A stretch of 64,000 nucleotides of DNA from Calonectria ilicicola (taxonomy: Eukaryota; Ascomycota; Sordariomycetes; Hypocreales; Nectriaceae). Positions within the stretch are counted from its first letter, which is position 1, and each line of letters begins with the position of its first letter. Made by a program: the position numbers and the translations under genes. The stretch spans positions 3,410,001-3,474,000 of the forward strand of contig CP085834.1 of the NCBI GenBank assembly GCA_020809705.1, in the 5' to 3' direction. Positions 24,780 to 37,870 of the stretch are shown here, piece by piece. Under the pieces are notes generated by a model that worked only from the letters and a program-made list of their open reading frames with translations, did no database searches and had not been told where the DNA came from.

Positions 24780-26714
24780 TTTGTAGAAGACAAGAATATT
24801 CGTCGAATTGCATGAGCTTGAAAGTATGGGTTGTGGCAAACTGTTGAAGTGATAGAAAAGAAACAAAACCAGCAGGGTTTCGTTGCTTTCTAGGTCGTGA
24901 GTTTTAGCGAGTGGGTCCTAGTGCTTTCTTTGATTGGGTTGCGTGGGCGCCAAGCCCTTTGATATTATTGGCTGAACCTGACACTGTTGGCCGGGTTGGC
25001 GAAATCAAGACTCGTAAACGTGGCTTGATACGTAAAGACAATGACCCAGACGTGAGATAGAATCATAGCGAGAATAATCTGTGCCAGACTCAGAATGTAT
25101 GTTTTATGACACAGACAGAACATAGATCCAAATTAGGATTGTATTGTTACATCTGATCTTTGAACTGAAGAATATATTGCACGGTCATTAGAGATCTCAA
25201 TTTGAACTAGATGAGTTGACATATATCTGACATAGTAGTAGTGAGTCGCAACCATTGCTGGCCTGGCCCAACCTGGCCGATAAGAAGGGATTGTTTTAGC
25301 GCATGTGTTGGTGTACTAATGACAGATCCAACTACTGACCATTCTGCTTCCCTGCAAAATAATAATTCTGTTTATGTTGTTCTCGGTAGATTCATTGAAC
25401 TTTTTGGATTGGCTGCCTGCCAACCTATACAAAAGCTTAGTGTCCAATGATCGATGATCTAGAGTCAGCTACCCTCAAGATCTCAAAATTCTGCGATGCC
25501 ATATGGGAATTCAACGGAGTGAGGGGCAAGTCCAGCCATGTCTGACTTCTTTAGCCTTAAGTATGGATGGTGAATTTAGTGGTGTACGTTTTTGGACTTT
25601 GCTTTATGACTTGAATTGGTCGGAGAAGTCGGCTAATTGTTCATTGTGTAGTTTGGATTTAAAGTCGAGCTAAATTCTGTTAGTGGGGTGATTTGTATTT
25701 CAGAGGGACCGTTTCTACTACCTAGCCACGTGAGAGGGCTGTGTCCTTCACTGATATGACTGGCCATTCTCGGTGTTAGAAATTCCCTTAACTCAATATT
25801 TTACATAAAACTTCCCTAGTTGATCTCACGCAACGTACTTCTTATGTACTATTTGATAAGGTATTTTTAGTAGCGTAAGGCTCCGAGTATGCATGCATGT
25901 AGCAGCACAAGTCATTCATCTAGCTATTAAAATTTTGGAACGTATGACTGATTGATCATTAAGAACATTCAAGGGAGAAATATTTGAGTGTTCACTATTT
26001 CTGAATTAGGAATGTAAAGATTTGACCACTCACTACTTGAGCGAATTTGCCCACTCATTGTGGGGAGCCGAGGTAAAAAAAGCTTTTTGCAAGACGAATC
26101 CACCATAGATGGAGATATCTATCGTTCAGATACAGTAGGTGAAGTTCAATAAAAGTGGCCAGGTGAGGCTCTAGACGAGTTGTCGGACTCTGCTCGTCTC
26201 CGTCGGACCGATGTGGAGTCCGTCTCAACGACCCCATCTAGAATATATTCTCGCAAATCGTATCAGGGGAGCATTGATGGAGCACAATATATCCGGCTGC
26301 CCTCTCCCCCACACATGACACCGGCAGTTGAACGCGAAATGTTCCAATCGGGATTTCGGTGTTATGAATACGAGGGCCACATAGTGCCGAAAGCTCACCA
26401 ATTTAGTACAAGTGCAGGATATCCGACAATGTGGATGGTGGGGATAAACTCCACATGCCGAGGCACTTTAGTGGATCTTCGCGAGTCGTATCGCCGTAGT
26501 CTTCAAAGGGGGCAGATCTTCAAGTCCTTAATGTCTCAGAAACCTGCCGTGTGGGCCCTGAAACCCAATCAACGAGTATCCATGATTCAAGTTGCAGAGT
26601 AAATGTTACGGTGTGGGCCGGGCCGCTGCAAGCTCGTAGTTAACCACGCAAAACCACTCGGATAGAGACAACCTAAAAGCGTATAAATTCCAAGTCATTT
26701 CATTTGCAAATGTC
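24780..26714. other. Intergenic region, mostly featureless
   Basis: 1.9 kb. The only candidate is an open frame on the plus strand ending at 26602. If it starts at its first ATG (26315) it encodes 95 residues with no recognisable motif; the open part extends upstream to about 26180 without an ATG. It may be a gene remnant or chance. Nothing else is supported. Confidence 0.4.
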
Positions 26715-28462
26715 ATGATTGTTCTGAACAACATCAAATCAATCATGGCAATTCTCGCAGATATTTTGTCGACCAGCCTGAACACTGGTGTGGTCATAGG
26801 CTCCTTAGTCGCATCGGTGAGTGCTCCTCGGGGTCCACAGAACTACGTCTTGCTAACCACAAGGCATTGGAACAGATATTTGGATGTCTGTTTTGTCGGG
26901 TCATCTACAATGTCCTTTTCCACCCTCTCCGAAAATACCCTGGCCCAACCCTTTGGGCTGCATCACGAATACCGTACATCATGACTACCCTCTCCGGTCG
27001 GTCGCATGTCAAAATACACGAGTTGCATCAGAAATACGGTGACGTGGTTCGTGTGGCTCCAGATGAGCTGTCCTTTGTCAATCCACAAGCCTGGAATGAC
27101 ATAATGGGCCATAGGAAGCGGGGCCAGGGGGAAAACAGTAAAGATCCAGCCTTTTGGGGCACGATGCCACATAGCGTCATCAGTGCCAATCGTGAGGATC
27201 ATGCGCGCATGAGAAAGATTCTCTCCCACGGTTTCTCTGCTCAGTCAATGCTGTCTCAGCAGTCGTTGATCCAAAGCTATGTTGACCTGTTGATTCGAAG
27301 GCTCAAGGAGAAATGCCAAGATTGCAACCCATTGGAGTTGACATCATGGTATAACTGGGCTACGTTTGATATCATTGGCGATCTGGCATTTGGTGAGCCC
27401 TTTGGATGCCTCGAGAGCTCAGACTACCACCCTTGGGTTTCGCTCATCTTTGATCGAATCCAGACCAATACCATCAACACTATGCTGCGCCGATTTCCAA
27501 TGGGGGCAAGATTGAACAAGTTGTTTCTGTCCAAGAAAACACTCCGAAACTTCAAGGCTCACTTTCAATTTACCCAGGAAAAAGTTGCTAAAAGAATGAA
27601 GATGGAAGAACCTCGCCATGACTTTATGGAATCCATGATCAGGTCGGAGGGCAAAGCTGTGAGTATGGACGAGCAACCAGTAGCTTCCACAGCTGACTTT
27701 ATCTAGAAATTATCACACCCAGAAATCTTGGATAATTCAAGTATCTTGATTATCGCCGGTTCAGAGACTACTGCAACCACTCTGTCCGGCGCCACTCAGC
27801 TAATCACGAGCCATCCTGATGTCTTGGCCAAATTGACCAAGGAAGTAAGATCCACCTTCGCCACCGACGCTGAAATTGATCTCTTGAGCGTGCAAAACCT
27901 GGAGTATATGCTGGCTGTCCTCAACGAAACTCTCCGAGTCTTTCCCCCTGTTCCTGCTGCAATTCCTCGCAAGGCTCAAGCTGGAGGTGACACAATCTGC
28001 GGTAAATATGTGCCAGAAAATGTAGGTACCCGTGCATTCATTCGGAAGCATAGCTGACACGGCGTAGACCGTCCTTGGTATTTGGCAGTGGCCTATGTAT
28101 CACAGCCCAAAGAACTTCACATTGCCCAACAACTTTATTCCGGAGCGATGGCTTGGAGATCCTCGGTTTGTCAACGATAAAGTGGAAGCTTTCCAGCCAT
28201 TTTCCTTTGGACCCCGCAATTGTATTGGCAAAAAGTAAGCTTCCTCTCCGATTTCTTCAACTAATAGTGGTGACATTTTTCTAATTCCAACATTTACAGT
28301 CTGGCCTATGCTGAAATGCGCCTCATTCTCGCCAAAATTGTTTGGAACTTTGACCTTAGAATTGACTCCGAGAGCAAAGAGTGGCTTGCCGAGAACAAAG
28401 TGTTCACACTTTGGATGAAACCTGACTTAAAGGTACATTTTACGCCAAGAAATGATCTTTAA
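26715..28462 (+). CDS. Cytochrome P450 monooxygenase 3 (CYP65-like)
   Basis: 509 residues from five exons: 26715-26816, 26876-27658, 27707-28021, 28068-28234 and 28300-28462, with introns of 46-65 nt. The N-terminal helix continues across intron 1 into [13 protein letters not shown]. Motifs: AGSETT (I-helix), LNETLR (ExxR), IPERW, and the haem loop [10 protein letters not shown] with the Cys ligand. An intron falls at the same place as in P450-1, just after a PE(K/N) before the beta-sheet that precedes PERW, which supports common descent. The first intron acceptor is a choice: AG at 26863 would give a 47-nt intron; AG at 26875, used here, gives better branch-site spacing and a cleaner helix. 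A second in-frame ATG at 26745 is a possible start. It lies 6.6 kb from P450-2, beyond a BTB pseudogene and a kinase-like gene, so membership in the cluster is uncertain. Confidence 0.9.
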
Positions 28463-29230
28463 AAGGATTTCACCGTATGGAAATGTAGGCCAGTAGCCAC
28501 CTATAAGTCATAAATCAAGTACTTCTATCGTGATGAAAAATACGACCAAACTAGCTGTTAGTGATGCATAATAAGGTTGATATTTCTTTCGTCTATTCAC
28601 CTGAATAAAAATGCATCCAATACAGACATCCCAATCCACAAGTTGCAGACAATCCTTTTCCGAAGAATGCAAATGAGCCTAGGTTAGTCTGTAGCCGAAG
28701 AGAAACCAAATCCACATCTGAAAATTCAACAACATCTTTGCAAGCCAAAGGCTGAAGAAAATGCAAACCCAGTTGATCCAATGCATGTACTTACGCTGTT
28801 TTATTACCTCTTAAGCTAACTGCAGCGTGTCAATGTGTTCCTTGACTTCAAAGACCTAGATGGATGACTTTTCGGCTGCCGGCAAAATGTGATATCGAGT
28901 ACATCCGTTGGTGCAAGACAGTGATTTGGTCTAATATATTATCAATTTATTCATTGAACAAAATAGTTTAACCTAGAATCGAACTCATTCAAAGCTCAAC
29001 AAAAGGAAAAGGAAGAAAATTAAACTGCTGTATTATAAATATGTGTTAAAATTCTTACCACATAGCTTGATCCTTATAAGTTGAGTGGGAGTAGCAAGCT
29101 ATCAAAGCCTATCCTAGCAGATTCTGGAAGGAAATAGCACAGATATAACCCTTACTCAGCCTCGGCTTGTAACAAATGAAGATGAATTTATTTAATAACC
29201 TGTCGTACCATCATCATACTATAGTACTTT
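28463..29230. other. Intergenic spacer
   Basis: 768 bp between the stop of P450-3 and the stop of the NACHT-ankyrin gene (convergent). AT-rich; no coding or repeat structure seen. Confidence 0.5.
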
Positions 29231-32200
29231 TCATAATCCCCTAGACCATTCGGGTCTAGCTTGCTGAAGCGTGAGCCTTCTAAAGCTTTCCGGATCTATT
29301 TCATCATGCCTAACATTGCTTACTTCGGCAGAGTTTCGCTTGTCACTTGGGGGAGCATAACTTGCGCCATACGCAGCAGGTTGAACTGGATATCCAGCAG
29401 GTGGTATTGGATATTCGACGGGCGGCATTGGGTATCCAGCAGGTGGTATCGGATACCCAGCTGGTACAATTGGATATCCAGCAGGTTGTATTGGGTGCCC
29501 AGCACGCGCAATTGAATGCCTTGTCGGCGAAACTGAATATTCGGTTGGTGGATCGGAAAACTCAGTATATGGACTGAAGTGCTGAGCGGTTGGAGCTGAT
29601 GTGTATATGCTGAGTATTTTAATCAATTCTTCCACCATTTGTTTATATACTTGGATGATGAAATATGCTTCATTCCAGCCTGCTTCGATGGCTTTCTCGC
29701 GCCATCCTTCTGAGATGGAATCGATTTCCAAATTCTGATCCAAAGCAAAGCGAAGTATATCAATGGCTGTGTAACCATCGTAATCTTTTTCTTGTGGATC
29801 TACCCCCAAGTCCAGTAAAAGCCTAAGCGATGCTTGGATATTCTCTAATCTCCCTGCATCTGGCACACTTGATGAGCTTGTAATAGAAGCTATGGTACAA
29901 GTGAAATGATGGAGAATGGTTCGGCCCTGTTCGCAAACGGTATTGATATCGAGTCGACCATGACGTAATATTAGCTGGATCGCTTCAGCTTGCCGGAAAA
30001 GATTAGAAAATGCCCAGCTACTTGCGACGCAATGAAGTGGCGTTTGGCCTTCATGGTCCCCTTTAGTTGCATCGGCACCGTGCCGCAGGACAAGACGCAC
30101 TCTTGCATTGCAATCTCCAGAGTTTGATCTCAGGATACTACACAATATGTTGCATCCTTTCAAGTTTGATACTTTCGTCTGGTCATTGTATATTCGCGTG
30201 ACCCGAGAGCATGCTGCCCTATCGCTCGTATTGATGTCGAAGGACGAACCGCGTACAAGAATATGAATGAGTTTTTCAAATCTATAGTCGTCATCAAGTG
30301 AGCAGGCAGCTCGTAGCAGCTCCCAGCTGTACCTGCGCGCATGCCACTCAGAAACAAAAGTGCAGGCGAGTTCCAGGTGATCATGAGCAATTGCATCTGA
30401 AACTGGATCCCCACGATCTGCATCCCATCCGTGTTCTTCAATTAGGAAGCGACATGCCTCTTCATTTCCATATTTGGCAGCATTGGAAAGAAGGGGGCTG
30501 TCACTCTTCTCAAATTCAAGCGTCAACCACTGTTGCCCACCCCTTGTTGCCGCCATCATTTGCAATACGTCTCGTCCGAACCAGTTAATGGCGTCCTTGA
30601 AAGGCCCATTACCATATGTATCAGTCGCTCCAGGGTCTGCACCAGCCTGTATCAAAAGTTTAACAATCTGGTCCTGTCTGCGCATGCAAGCGTACCCAAG
30701 CGGAGTCAAAGAGCCCCAGACTTCAGCGAGGTAACCTCGAAAACCAAGTCGGTTTTGAATATGCCTTCGCTCAAGACACCACTTTGCCAGATTTGGTAAC
30801 CCCAGATTACACGCCATGTGTAGTAGAGGAATTGGACTGCTGATATGCGAAACAAAGAAATTCCTTCTGATTTCTGATCGTTTCCCAAAGAATTGCTCAT
30901 TCGCTTTGATCACCCGATCCACATCTTCCAATTCTCTAAAGTGGACAGTCCAAGCAGAGGGAGCATAGCTGCCAAGAGGTGATTCGATAAGAGCCTTCTC
31001 CTCGATTGGTTCTTTGTATGTCAATACAGGTCGAGCCAGGTACATGATTAGTTGATTGCAGATCGATTCTTTCGTAGTCAGTAATTGCCCTTCCGGACGA
31101 ATCTTATCCAGATAGTCTTTAGCGCTTTGATGAACAAAAGTTACTTCAAGGTGCCAATAGTTCGGTGAGTCTGTGTCATTCCCCGGAAGCTCGTCGTCAT
31201 CAGGCGCCATCGTATGTATCCTAGGAAGTCTGTCTTCATTCCGGACTATGTGAAGGAAGTGTCCACATGATGCAATCAGCGACATGCATATCCTCTCACG
31301 ACTGAGCCTTCCCATGGGGCGTACACCGACCGCCTCGCATAGCTCTGGCACTCTCAGGGGGGGTACAGCTACCGTAATCCAATCTAACATTTTGAAAACC
31401 ATCGCTTTGTTCACGGGCTCGATTCTTGATAATAGTTTTTCATAAATCGCGTCGAGCCCTCGCGGCAGTGACTGTAGTGATGTCTCAATTTCTTCCACGG
31501 GTTTCTGCTCGAGTTCCTGTACCATGAAGCTCACCCAAAGAAATGTACCTTGGGACTTTTGCTGAAATTCTTGTTCAATATAATTTTGTAGCTCAAAACC
31601 CAGATGCTTCTTTCTAGCCAAATCATAAACTCTTTGCGATATAAAGCTTCGAATATCGTGCCTCCTAGCTGCGATGGTATCCAATTTGATCTTTCTAAAC
31701 GAAGACAACGACGGTATGCGTTCGAGAAATGGTCTACTGAGGCATATAAGCTTCAGCTTAGACTGTGATGCTTCAGTACTCTCCCCGAGGGCCCTCAGCC
31801 TTTGCAAAAGGTTTGGTAGCAGCTTTTCTTCGCATTCATCCAATGCATCGATAATGCAATAGATCTTTGTTGCGGATATCCTGCTAATCATGTCTTCAAA
31901 GATTCTCCATAATAAACTTAGTGAGTTTTCTTGAAACATGGAAGATTTCTGAATCTTCCATTGCGACGTCAAGTCACGGATGAGGCCCCTTTGATGTAAA
32001 ACCAATTGGTATAATAAGCCTCGTAGAATATTCACTACTGCATTGCGAGAAGCTTTTTTATTATCACAAAAAAAATAAATTACCTTGGTATCAGTCCTGG
32101 ATTGGGCCAAACGTTCCAAGTATTTGGAGAGATAGACAGATACATATGTTTTGCCCATACCTGGCGGAGCTGAGATCCATAGTAGGTGAGGAGAATTTTG

Positions 32201-32851
32201 CTCCCAATTTTGATATTCCGGCGTTGATGTGATCCATTCACAGGTTCCAGGGCAGAGGCCCCCTTTCGTATCAAGAATCTCATCTCGATCTCTAATCGGG
32301 TCGGTCACAAATAATTCCCGCAGGCATTTGTCATCATCAGTATCATTCGGATTCAGATTTTGTAAATCTGAACGCAATAAGCGTTGTTGATTTCTCAAGA
32401 GTTGTTAGAAATTCATCCAGTTAAAGTGTGCACAGGCAACTCACAGATTCGCGAGATCAATCTGCAACGAAAGACTCGACTTTATCCGCTCGAGATCGTC
32501 AAATAATTTGCGTATCTCACACTCCCTACTCTGTCCGAGAATTGATCTCCACGTCTTTCTACCGAGCGGATCATCTACTGCGAATTTAATTCCATCGAGC
32601 TCTTGACAGAGCCTCTGTGCTGTCTTCCCACAGCGGTCCAGGACTTCAGCTATATCCCTGGTTTGAAGTTCTGGACACCCTTTAATATGGATAAGAATGG
32701 TTTCCAGACCAGCGATCTCGTTAAAATGTTTGATGATTTCTTCGGGGGTATCCTGGATGCGATCATAAATGTCCTTGCAAACCTTGAACGCTTTGAGTGC
32801 CAACTCGGCGAATTGAACCGATGCCGCGGCAATGCCGAGTGCTTCAGCCAT
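29231..32851 (-). CDS. NACHT-ankyrin NLR (STAND protein) with a Gly/Tyr/Pro repeat tail
   Basis: 1,189 residues from exons 32851-32445 and 32393-29231 (intron 51 nt). Three-part STAND plan: an N-terminal helical effector-type domain (1-136, starting MAEALGIAAASVQFAELALK, of the HeLo-like/SesA group); a NACHT NTPase with Walker A APPGMGKT (~217) and Walker B IIDALDEC (~317), followed by winged-helix-like sequence with FLWVSFMVQEL; and a degenerate ankyrin array from about 700 (LTPLGYACMRRQD; GQTPLHCVASS ~919). Proteins of this type sense non-self or damage and trigger programmed death in fungi. The tail (~1099-1143) repeats a 7-residue unit such as AGYPIPP. Start chosen at the ATG before the canonical domain; the open frame above it has no ATG. 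It points the same way as the next NLR. Confidence 0.9.
29373..29502 (-). repeat. In-frame 21-bp tandem repeat in the NLR tail
   Basis: About six degenerate copies of a 21-bp unit encoding AGYPIPP-like heptads (variants AGYPIVP, AGYPMPP, VEYPIPP, AGYPVQP). Because the unit is a multiple of three, copy-number change keeps the frame. Confidence 0.85.
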
Positions 32852-33548
32852 GCTGAGTATTTTCGAGTTATTCTTAGTCACAATCAGATCATATATTGAA
32901 CCAAAGCCGCAAGAGTAACCGTAACGTCACGGACATGTCCCCGACATAAAAGACTTATTATTAACTGAAATAAATCTGAACAGGCCTGAAAATGACGCGA
33001 CACGTGGCCACAGCCCCATTGCACAGCCTCGATGTGTTTGGCCTAATTCCGTAACTAGTGGTTTTAGGGTGCAAGCCACAAGATACCTTCCTGGTAGATT
33101 CGGCCTTGGCGGATAAAATGTGTTGAACAATTGGATGACTAATACTTCTTCCCCGCTCGGCTGGAATGTGACGATATTGGTATAAAAGGGATCAAATCAA
33201 CCAACCTAGCTGTAGCCCTCTCCTTCTTCATCAAATAAGATGAATCAATTCAGGTCATTGAGGCCGTCTTGTTATTTGGTCGTTATCTCTATCTGCCTCT
33301 GTGATCTGTTTTACAAAATGGCTAGCGTAGCTTTAGCAGAGTAGTCAGAACAAAGACCGTGCTCACAACCATTGGCAAGGACAAATTCTTTTTCGTAATG
33401 CGCTAACGATTAAACCTCTGAGTTCCTGAGTTGAAAGGAATAAAAGTGCAAAACCTTTCTTTATATGCAATGAGTGCCTTATCGGCTTTCCTAATTTAAT
33501 CAAGGGCCGGAGATTCCCACATATATACCGCAGAGCCACAAGACACGT
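32852..33548. other. Spacer between two tandem NLR genes
   Basis: 697 bp upstream of the first NLR and downstream of the second, so it should carry the promoter of the 29231-32851 gene. Open frames here are short and show no motif. No specific element recognised. Confidence 0.45.
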
Positions 33549-36500
33549 CTATTTATGCGACGCCATTGTAACCAGCTGCGAAATGACATTTGCAAGTCGC
33601 TTATTCTCCTCTCTATTCTCAGCATTAGATATTCCCCCAAAAATTGGCATTGTACCCATAATTATACCATTGCCTTGTGTTGTGTGTGCTAGGCACATGC
33701 TAAAAGTTGAACAGACTATAGGCATGTAGACTGAAGTTGTAATGCATCTGCATCTATCACAGCAGAAAGCTGCCACTAAGAGACGAAGCTCACCTGATTT
33801 GTGGTAACTGTTATTCAGAAGAGGCTCCCAATTTGCCAATCGTTCCGCAAACGCCCAATTATTAGCGAACAAGGCCTGCTTAAAAAGCTCTTCACGTTCT
33901 ATCGTCATGGTGCCAACCGAAGTTCCAAAACACACTCTCACAATCTTGTTCAGGAGATCTGGTGACCAGACATACGAGATCGCATGAGACAGGGCCGTGT
34001 AAATTGCTTTTTCATGTCGAGGGTATAGACCACCCAGCTCTTGAGACCAAGACAACAGATTGTGTACGTCTTGCATATCACCTTTCTGTAATGCGATATA
34101 CAACTTCTCGGTAAGGGCGGTGAGTAATACAATAGGCCTTAGATCAGCGTTGGACACGCAGCGCTTCCGAGAAATTTCTGCTATGTGTCTACAATCTTTC
34201 AGAAACGTAATCATGAGCCGTGAGGTTAATCCTTGATATAGTGCTGCAATGTCCATGATACAACTTCCGCTAGCAAGCCTTAGGCCCAATAGGTGATAGG
34301 TTTGGATATTCAAGCGTCTACAGAAGCTTTTGTAGTCCAGCCTCATAAGAGAGTGATCTGATGTTACCCTGGCGAATACGAGCGATGGCGATTCATTTTT
34401 CGAGCTGACTGTGTGCCCAATATCTTGATGAAACCAAGTGCTTCGGTTCCTATATTCGGTGCTGTCGGAAGAGTCCACATCTACAGTCGAGAAACGAGTT
34501 GATCCACTTGCAATGCACTCCGTAACTGCCTCTATGAGGAAGTCGTGATCCAGGAATTGTTGCGACCAAATCGAATCTCCTCGGTTTTCATGAATGGACT
34601 GCAGTGCCAAGTAGCTCAAAGTGCGGTATAAAATTTGGGTACCTTGTTGTTGTTCTATCATCGCTCTAAATGCTCGGATGGTAATCGAATGATTCTGTAC
34701 TTGGTGTCCATAAATAGCAGCAAATGGGAGACAAGCGATAGGACTGGGACCAGGTTTGGAAAGGATTCTCAAAAGGTCTTCCCCAAGGTCTGGGTTTAAA
34801 GGCACAACACTCTCCACTGCTGAAGACTGCCAGATGGACTCTGTCCAAGGTAAGGTAAGGGAAGGTCGAGGGTTTGTCAAAAGAATGCCTAAGAGGTCCC
34901 AAATCTTGGGGTTTGTGTCTGTAGATACGTCTGCGGGATGATGGAACCAATTTTCTGCAGCGTAATACCACAGTGCGCCGATTTTATGATCGGTGGTTGT
35001 GCGTTGCGGTGCGAGTATAGGGACTGATCTGCGCTTGGAATCAACACTAGCAGAGCGGGCAGTTGAACCAGCGAGGACTTTTGCGAGTCGCCCCAGCCTA
35101 GGACTGATATTTTCGTGGACTGTGTGCTGAATTGCTCGGTTAAGAGATCCATCCACTGGGATCTCAAGGGGTTGGGGGGCTTCCCAATCTCGGCTCTTGT
35201 CCATAACCTCCGTTGAAAAGTTGTCTAAGTTTAGGTAAGTAATGCAAGTATGTGAAACATTCGTCTCACAGTCGTATTTATCGAAATGAAAAACGTCAAA
35301 ATTCCCCGTGGATTCCTTGAGGAGAAACTCGCGAATGGAATTGTGAACGAAGCGGACGGTGTGATCTGTCTCCTCCACGTGCACCAGATTTTCGCACCAA
35401 ACCGTTACCCGGTCAATTCCGTTGATCAAGTCTGATTTGAGGAGTCGCTTTTGTCCAATTTCAATGGATAGCGCTTCGCGTAGTTGGCGTAATGTCAGAG
35501 GACGACGTGTCCCTGCCGTCCAGCGGAATATCCTCTGGGCAATGGCCTCATTGCGGTGCTGGACTATACGGCCCAGCACACGATTGAAAGTTGCAGGTAG
35601 ATCTGCAGGGATATCCTTCAAGGCTTTTCGGATATCCTTGTCGCTTTTCCGAGAACATATGTCCTCAATAGTGAGGAAAACCCACAAAAACCTTGGAATC
35701 AAGAATGTCAGGTACCTTTGACACAGCATCTCGCCAACGCAATTACCAAGTACTTACATTCCTTCCCCTTTAGCCTTGATTGCGTCCAGAATCTCCCCGG
35801 AGAGACCAGGATCTCCAACGACCAACTCGCGCGTTGAGAGTTTATCATCAATAATATTCTCTGCGTATGCAGTAATGTCCGCGGTTGTTTGATTCATACC
35901 AGTGAACAATCTCAAGGCAGATTTAAAAAAGTGATTAATAACCCCTGTTGTCTTTTCTCTCCCTGAAAACAGTACCTTGATTCTTTCAGGATTGTCGGAG
36001 TTGTCAATCAAATCCGAAAAAAACTGACACAAGGAACTTTGCTGAGAGGGGTCACACTCGTCAAGACCATCTATGATGATAAACCACTCTTTACAAAGTT
36101 TTATCGCTTCCAAATAGAGAAAACTGAGAGTTCCTGTGGAGAAGGCTCCTGATTTAACTTCTGACAAACAATCTATAAGTGAAGAATCGGACGAGGGGTC
36201 AAGTGTTCCAAAAGGAAATGATAATAAAGACTGCTTGAGCAGTGACCGTATGATTGTATCTACTGTCAAACTGAATTCGTCATCAAACCTAGAGAAGAAG
36301 AAAGAGATAAATTGATCTGGTTGTTTCTTTTGGCAAAGACGCTCAATGAGATGAGATCTACTAAGTTAGCAAGGTAAAAACGTGTAATAAACTGACGACT
36401 GCCTACACCAAAACCGATTTGCCTGAGCCAACTAAAATAAATGTGTCATTGGAAAGCCGTCAATGACAGGGGAGCTAAGAAACATACTTTTGCCAGTAAC

Positions 36501-37624
36501 ATGAAGAACGGTGTTGGATTGTTTGCTTTGATACCAATCCACAAATTCATCCGCATCAAATATCCATTCGCACGTATATCGATGCCGTTTATTTCGGGTG
36601 CTATTGAAAGTTGAAGTATAATTATAAGAAGATAGATCCTTCAACAACCGATGTTTTAATGTATCTAACGGACGATTTTTATGATTAGGATTCAACCAAA
36701 TGATTTTTTTTGAGATAGGCTGCACACCGTTAGATTGTTTCTTCGATTGATCTTTCAAGGTTTGAAGCTCGGAATTCGATTTTGCAATCCAAACCGAAAG
36801 CTTCGATTGGTTCTCTGCCGTTTCTTGCCGTTGCTTCTGTGTCTCATCATGCTCTGCTTGATCCTTAGCATAACGAATGTTTTCCTTCACAATCTCCGCT
36901 TTCGATCTAATATCTTCGACATAGATAAGGATCTCAGAGCGGAAGGATTGGGTCAAAGCTTTCAGAATTTGAGATGTGACTATGCATATTTATTAGCGGT
37001 AAATCGCAGTACCAATTCGACCACTCACTTGGTCGACGAATGGCCATCACAACCCTCTCACAGCAAGTGACAACCGCACAATGAAAAGCACAAATCGCAT
37101 TCCCTAGGCGCGGAGAGTCTGGTAAGATGGGTTCGTACTCGGCAAATGGTGAATATAGTGCGCCAAATCCATGGACCATGTCAACAAAAGATTCAAAATA
37201 TGACCTAAACCGCGCTAACAGCTATCGTTGATTAGTCATTACATCAACACTGGTGCAATATTCATACAGTGAATGTCAACTTAACCGACCCCCAGAGCAA
37301 CGCGGGAATTTGTGGGTTAGATTGAGTATAGGCATCGACGATAGGGGAGAACTGCTCTATCGTTTGCAAAAACGAAGCCAATCTTGAGGCCACGCTTTTC
37401 CCTCTTCTTTGAGGATCCAGCCGATCCAAATCAGCGGTAAACGTGATGATAGATTGAGAATCGTGTGCATCCCCTTTGAGATTGTGCAGTTTTTTTCGGT
37501 CGTCGTCAGTGAGCACAGCCTGGAATCGGGCGATTGTGCTTTCCAAGTCTTTGACGGCGGCCGAGCTGCCATCTTTCCGCCAAGGCAAGGCACCCTGCGA
37601 CTTTGAACGCTTTATAAGACTCAT
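33549..37624 (-). CDS. NACHT-domain NLR (STAND protein), six exons
   Basis: 1,270 residues from exons 37624-37268, 37221-37029, 36979-36488, 36431-36407, 36360-35758 and 35691-33549; introns are 46-66 nt and all phases close. The N-terminal part (1-~185) has the QSNPQIPALLWGSVKL and PDSPRLGNAICAFH blocks found at the front of many fungal STAND proteins (Goodbye/DUF7708-like, named from memory). A charged coiled-coil stretch (~190-290) follows. The NACHT Walker A reads GKIGSGKSVL (~347) and is assembled across two introns and a 25-nt micro-exon; Walker B is IIIDGLDECD (~449). The C-terminal ~700 residues are helical with no recognised repeats. The last exon might hide an intron near 33800, where coding character weakens. 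A probable MITE lies 247 bp before the start codon. Confidence 0.87.
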
Positions 37625-37870
37625 AATGTCTCTGAGATTGACTTAAGCTCTGTAGATGAAATTTCGGCCACTTAAAATCGGTTGATGCAGATGGGAAATC
37701 CAACGCAGCATTCTGACAGCCTTGTGGACAGGGATCAAGCTTATTGTGGATGTGTTTTGATTGGATCAGGTTGAATCGAACCGCGTAAGTGGAGTCACCG
37801 CCCCGCACTTCACTCAACCGTCACGTTGATCAAGAACTTTAGGGTAGGGCGAGATATTTCGGGGATCAAC

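Noticed and set aside
29373..29502. CRISPR-like array
   Set aside because: The repeats are degenerate, contiguous and in frame within a coding exon, with no unique spacers, in a eukaryotic genome.
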